64,000 nt of DNA from an uncultured Saprospirales bacterium (GTDB lineage Bacteria; Bacteroidota; Bacteroidia; Chitinophagales; JADIYW01): assembly GCA_938008535.1 (NCBI GenBank), contig CALLKF010000115.1, positions 1-64,000 of the forward strand. The letters run 5' to 3'. The position numbers and the translations under genes are program-made. Each line of letters opens with the position of its first letter. The stretch's first letter is position 1. Positions 60,542-64,000 of the stretch are shown here, in pieces. The notes under the pieces were generated by a model. It did no database searches and was not told the DNA's origin. It saw only the letters and a list, made by a program, of their open reading frames with translations.

Positions 60542-61216
60542 TTAAAATGTATTTCCTGTTCTAATTCCATATCCTTGAGTTTGTTCATAAGCGCAGTCTT
60601 TTATTTCAATGATAGCACCATTGGCAGCACCTGTGTAAACAATAAATTTGAATCGTATCCAAGCATAATAATCTTTATTATCTTTCATTATTTTTACACC
60701 TAAATACGAATCCACGTCAGGTGTTATTGAAGTAGTAATTACAGGCACATTTTGTAATGTAAATCCTACTCTGCATATATCACCATAACCTTCCCAATTT
60801 TGAGTAGATAGACTTATCAAGGATTCTGCACCGTAACCTCGAACTAAATAATTTAAACCTGTGGAAACTTTATTTCCTGTATTCGAAACAAAATATAAAT
60901 TTAAGGAACCAGCACTTCTATAAATCTGTGCAGATACATCATATGTTCCATCACTATTTATATCAATCTTAGTTTCTTGCGTGCCATCAGCAGCGCCGAT
61001 TGCAACTAATTGATGCAAATCTGTATGTTTTATATTTGGCTGATCAGGAACTTTGTCTTTGTTCTCTGCTACAGCTGGTGGCGTTGGTGTTAGTGAAATA
61101 CTATCTTTTTTACAAGCACCAATACTACATACTATAAAAACAAATAACATAATAGAAAAAACTTTTACTTGAAAAGAAAAAGTGCCTGACTTTTTTTTGT
61201 TTTGTGTTGACTTCAT
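60542..61216 (-). CDS. Lipoprotein of unknown function, family shared with 52526-53122
   Basis: 224 aa. A basic N-terminus (MKSTQNKKKSG) precedes the signal segment and lipobox SIGACKKD. After a linker rich in Pro/Asp (TPTPPAVAENKDKVPDQPN) come strand-rich sequences: ETKIDINSDGTYDVSAQIY, YLVRGYGAESLISLS, YLGVKIMKDNKDYYAWIRFKFIVYTG and EIKDCAYEQT. The same DINSDG...YAWIRF signature ties it to the lipoprotein at 52526-53122. Probably exposed on the cell surface or periplasm; role unknown. Confidence 0.72.
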   Translation of the reverse strand: MKSTQNKKKSGTFSFQVKVFSIMLFVFIVCSIGACKKDSISLTPTPPAVAENKDKVPDQPNIKHTDLHQLVAIGAADGTQETKIDINSDGTYDVSAQIYRSAGSLNLYFVSNTGNKVSTGLNYLVRGYGAESLISLSTQNWEGYGDICRVGFTLQNVPVITTSITPDVDSYLGVKIMKDNKDYYAWIRFKFIVYTGAANGAIIEIKDCAYEQTQGYGIRTGNTF

Positions 61217-61376
61217 TTTTCTTATTTTTTAATTGTTATTTTATAAAGTAAAATTGCGCACAAATCAACTGATTCTCTTCCATGTAAACCATTGTTTTAA
61301 AATTTCATTGTTTTCATGGATATGAAAAGATTTTTATGATGAAAATCTAAAATTTTTGTGATTAACGTCAACTTAG

Positions 61377-61396
61377 TTAGTGATTCATATCACTAA
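61377..61396. promoter_or_regulatory. CRP/FNR-like palindrome upstream of a small membrane-protein gene
   Basis: TTAGTGAT-TCAT-ATCACTAA is a perfect inverted repeat. The core AGTGA-N6-TCACT has the spacing of CRP/FNR sites (TGTGA-N6-TCACA). It lies about 46 bp before the ATG at 61443; the regulator is not in the window. Confidence 0.45.
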
Positions 61397-61442
61397 ACAA
61401 AAAGATGATTTTGCTTAACTTTAAGTATTAAAAGATTAAAAC

Positions 61443-61649
61443 ATGAATCTATTCAAACGTAAAACAACTTGGACAAATGCAGAATTTGTACCATTAAAAC
61501 TTGCAATTGGTTCTGCATATTTGATGATTGGAACGTATTTCCATGATTTATTCCAGCAGTATTTATTTATTATTGGAATTTTATTTATTACTACTGTTGT
61601 TTGGTCGCTTTATTTATGGCTAAAAAAGATGAAGCAAGAGAATCAGTGA
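61443..61649 (+). CDS. Small two-TM membrane protein
   Basis: 68 aa. FVPLKLAIGSAYLMIGTYFHDLF and YLFIIGILFITTVVWSLYLWLKKMKQ are the two membrane segments, with short charged ends. Similar small proteins occur near respiratory or stress genes in Bacteroidota, but I cannot name the family. An FNR/CRP-like site upstream suggests regulated expression. The gene stands alone between the lipoprotein and the LptF/G gene. Confidence 0.7.
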   Translation: MNLFKRKTTWTNAEFVPLKLAIGSAYLMIGTYFHDLFQQYLFIIGILFITTVVWSLYLWLKKMKQENQ

Positions 61650-61784
61650 ATTTTTTTACAATTTCATTCTATAAGAAGCAAGAATGTATAAATTAAATTA
61701 AACTAGTAAAATTTTAATCGTATACATTAGCTGAAAGTAAATCTTTTGCATTATAATACCTATTTTCGCACTATTGATATAATT

Positions 61785-63263
61785 ATGTTTAAACGCGTCG
61801 ACAGAGTAGTTTTAGGTAGTTTCATAGTGCCGTTAATCATCACTTTTGGGTTGACGTCTTTTATCTTTATGATGCAGTTTCTCTGGAAATACATCGATGA
61901 TATTGTTGGAAAAGGTTTAGAAACAAGTTTATTGTTAAAGTTAATTGGACTCTTCACATTAACTATTGTTCCAATGGCATTGCCACTCGCTATATTGTTA
62001 GCATCTACCATGGTTATTGGAAATTTAGGCGAAAACAACGAACTTACTGCATACAAAACTGGTGGTTTGTCGTTGCTTAGAATTATGGGTAGCTTAATTG
62101 TTTTTACTATTTTTTTAGCTGGATTTGCCTTTTATTTTTCAAACACTATTCTTCCAAATGTGCATCTTCGTTTTTATTCGTTGTTGTATGATATCAGGAA
62201 ACAAAAACCTGCGTTAGATATAAAAGAAGGCGTTTTTTATCGAGGAATTTCTGGATTTGCTTTAAAAATTAAACATAAAGATGCCGACAATAAAACACTC
62301 TACAATATTATGGTGTACGACCATACTCAAGGAAAAGGCAACGACAATGTAGTATTGGCAGACAAAGGAGAAATTGGTTTAAGCAATACTAGCGACCATT
62401 TAATTTTAACCTTGTATAATGGCAAGCAATATCAAGATATAAAAAAGAAAACTGAAAACACACCAACTGAAAAACAGCAACCAGAGCAGAGTATCATGGA
62501 ATTTAAGCAATGGCGCAAAGTATTTGATTTAAGAGAATTTAAAATGTCGCGCACTGATCAAAGTTTATTTAAATCCAATTATATTATGTTGAATGCTTCG
62601 CAATTAATGAAAGAAGCAGATTCAACTCAAAAAGAAATTAACAAACGACTCGATGAAATAGTGATTAATAATTCCAATTATTTTGCAACTATAAAACAAG
62701 CTATTGATACTAATTTGCTGGAAAGCGATGGAATAATATCAGACACATTTGCTAAAAAGCTGAAAATACAAGATGTTTTTAATAGAAATATTACGGTAAC
62801 CTGTGTTTCAAATGCCAAAAGTAATGTGCAATCACTCAAAAGTTTCAGCGAATCATCTGCTCAGGATTTAGAATATAAAGAATCAAATTACGTGCAATTA
62901 ATGTGCGAATGGTATCGCAAATTTAGTTTGTCATTTGCGTGCATTGTGTTGTTGTTTGTTGGCAGTGCCATGGGTGCCATTATTCGAAAAGGCGGTTTTG
63001 GAATGCCAATTTTGGTTGCGGTTTTATATTTTGTCGTCTTCCATGTTTTAAATGTAATTGGAGAAAAATTAGCAAAAAGTTTGGTAATTCCTACGTTTGC
63101 AGGCATGTGGTTGTCGAGCTTGGTGTTGTTGCCATTAGCGTTGTTTTTAACGTACAAAGCTAACAACGATTCCGTAATTTTCAGAGGCGAATGGTATTTA
63201 AATAGTTACAGAATTATCAAAAATAAATTTCTTTCTTTTAGAAATAAAAAAGTGGTGAATTGA
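61785..63263 (+). CDS. LptF/LptG-family lipopolysaccharide export permease
   Basis: 492 aa from ATG 61785; an in-frame TTG at 61746 precedes it but would add a poor leader. Three N-terminal membrane segments (about 12-35, 50-75, 95-120; MFKRVDRVVLGSFIVPLIITFGLTSFIFMMQFLW, PMALPLAILLASTMVIGNLGENNELTAYKTGG), a long periplasmic jelly roll (about 125-385) and three C-terminal segments (FACIVLLFVGSAMGAIIRKGGFG...). The ENNELTAYKTGG coupling helix is diagnostic. It works with LptB/LptC to move LPS to the outer membrane. LptF versus LptG is not decided. Next gene overlaps by one base. Confidence 0.93.
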   Translation: MFKRVDRVVLGSFIVPLIITFGLTSFIFMMQFLWKYIDDIVGKGLETSLLLKLIGLFTLTIVPMALPLAILLASTMVIGNLGENNELTAYKTGGLSLLRIMGSLIVFTIFLAGFAFYFSNTILPNVHLRFYSLLYDIRKQKPALDIKEGVFYRGISGFALKIKHKDADNKTLYNIMVYDHTQGKGNDNVVLADKGEIGLSNTSDHLILTLYNGKQYQDIKKKTENTPTEKQQPEQSIMEFKQWRKVFDLREFKMSRTDQSLFKSNYIMLNASQLMKEADSTQKEINKRLDEIVINNSNYFATIKQAIDTNLLESDGIISDTFAKKLKIQDVFNRNITVTCVSNAKSNVQSLKSFSESSAQDLEYKESNYVQLMCEWYRKFSLSFACIVLLFVGSAMGAIIRKGGFGMPILVAVLYFVVFHVLNVIGEKLAKSLVIPTFAGMWLSSLVLLPLALFLTYKANNDSVIFRGEWYLNSYRIIKNKFLSFRNKKVVN

Positions 63264-64000
63264 TGTATTTTTTATTAGCGATATTGATTCTGTTTTTATT
63301 GTATGCTTATGTACTTTATCCAATTTTTTTGCGTAAAAAAGCGGTTGTTAAATCTATCAATTTTCAAATGTTTACTTTACAAGATGAATTACCAGAAGTA
63401 AACATCATAATTCCGGTTTGTAATGAAGAAAAAGTAATAGAAGAGAAGCTCAACAGTATTTTAAACACTACTTATCCAATAAATAAAATTTCTGTTTTTA
63501 TTGGTTTGGATAATTGTACAGATGCCACAAAATCTATCATTCATTCAAAATTTAAATTACCAAATATTCATGTGGTAGAATTTACCGAACGACAAGGAAA
63601 ACCTATGGTTTTGAACCAGATCATTCAGCAAAAAATTACTAATGAAAACGCTATTTTAATCTTAACCGATTCTAATATTATTTTCACTGAAACCACCATT
63701 TTTGAAGTAGTAAAATATTTTAAAGATGATAAAATTGGTTTAGTCGATGTGAATATCCAAACCAAAAACAGCAGTAACCAAAACGAAAAAGATTACTGGA
63801 ATTACGAAACAGAAATCAAGCAAAATGAAAGCATTGTTTATGGTATCATTCCAGGCGCAAGTGGTGGTTGTTATGCTATTCGCAAACATTTATTTACTGC
63901 AATTCCATCTAATTTTTTAGTCGATGATTTCTTTATTGGATTTACGATTGTTACTCAAAAATTCAATAGTATTTTAAATAAAAAAGCTATTTGTTTTGAA
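63263..64000 (+). CDS. Family 2 glycosyltransferase, 3' end outside window
   Basis: At least 246 aa from ATG 63263, overlapping the LptF/G stop (TGATG), then cut by the right edge. An N-terminal membrane segment (MYFLLAILILFLLYAYVLYP) precedes the GT2 domain: VNIIIPVCNEEKVIEEKLNSILNTTYP, GLDNCTDATKSII, GKPMVLNQIIQ, and ILTDSNIIF at the acidic metal position, then GASGGCYAIRKHLFTAIP and LVDDFFIGF. It probably transfers sugar to a lipid-linked or surface glycan. Coupling with LptF/G suggests envelope work. Confidence 0.92.
   Translation, partial: MYFLLAILILFLLYAYVLYPIFLRKKAVVKSINFQMFTLQDELPEVNIIIPVCNEEKVIEEKLNSILNTTYPINKISVFIGLDNCTDATKSIIHSKFKLPNIHVVEFTERQGKPMVLNQIIQQKITNENAILILTDSNIIFTETTIFEVVKYFKDDKIGLVDVNIQTKNSSNQNEKDYWNYETEIKQNESIVYGIIPGASGGCYAIRKHLFTAIPSNFLVDDFFIGFTIVTQKFNSILNKKAICFE

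Noticed and set aside
1..64000. tRNA, rRNA or SRP RNA genes
   Set aside because: I looked in the larger intergenic gaps for T-loop motifs and cloverleaf-like pairing and saw none; a covariance search would be decisive.
1..64000. Insertion sequence, transposase or prophage
   Set aside because: No transposase, integrase or phage structural gene can be read in any frame.

Overview
The window is about one-third GC and reads as a chromosome piece from a Bacteroidota bacterium, most likely near Chitinophagales or Saprospiria. The evidence is Bacteroidota-type promoter boxes (TAnnTTTG at -7, TTG about 19-20 bp upstream), almost no Shine-Dalgarno sequences, a short primary sigma factor, FISUMP and DUF4369/TlpA proteins, a two-domain long GAPDH, and the alaS/M23/MerR neighbourhood. 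The order and the species are inference.

Layout. 1-3.3 kb (minus): DUF3089 hydrolase (cut by the left edge), an RprX/RprY-like two-component pair and a small membrane protein. 3.4-14.7 kb (plus): mazG coupled to a giant membrane histidine kinase, hemL, hemH, an M42 peptidase, a UbiA-like membrane protein, a class IV aminotransferase and a photolyase. 14.7-17.2 kb: accessory segment with an FN3/coiled-coil gene, a 21-bp tandem array upstream of it, and two small cassette-like genes. 17.2-28.6 kb: housekeeping and envelope genes (antiporter, FtsE, hemE, TPR protein, MerR, M23 peptidase, nucleoid-associated protein, 2OG oxygenase) plus a broken secreted-protein gene. 28.7-36.3 kb: a tight five-gene operon alaS-gatB-TlpA-like-glycosidase-like-VF530.

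37-44 kb is a second accessory segment. It holds a second FN3/coiled-coil gene with its own 21-bp array, an NlpC/P60-FISUMP lipoprotein, a cassette bounded by about 130-bp direct repeats that carries a frameshifted deiminase, and small VOC/SRPBCC proteins. 44.2-52.3 kb holds two divergent operons that look like one envelope system. One encodes an OmpA-fused solute-binding protein, an ABC permease and an ABC ATPase (plus a DUF6498-like membrane protein). The other encodes a CbxX-type AAA+ ATPase, a coiled-coil protein and a membrane-anchored PspA-like protein. 52.5-64 kb is core again: rnr, ffh, a four-helix-bundle (S23) gene, gap, the primary sigma factor, an acetyltransferase, a lipoprotein, an LptF/G permease and a glycosyltransferase cut by the right edge.

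The most unusual signals are (i) two paralogous FN3 loci, each with an upstream array of 21-bp units made of 12 constant and 9 variable bases, (ii) the OmpA-SBP/ABC/AAA+/PspA-like divergon, (iii) a family of degenerate 7-bp and 6-bp tandem repeats placed directly at gene ends and starts, and (iv) cassette-like genes preceded by a GTTAnCG motif.
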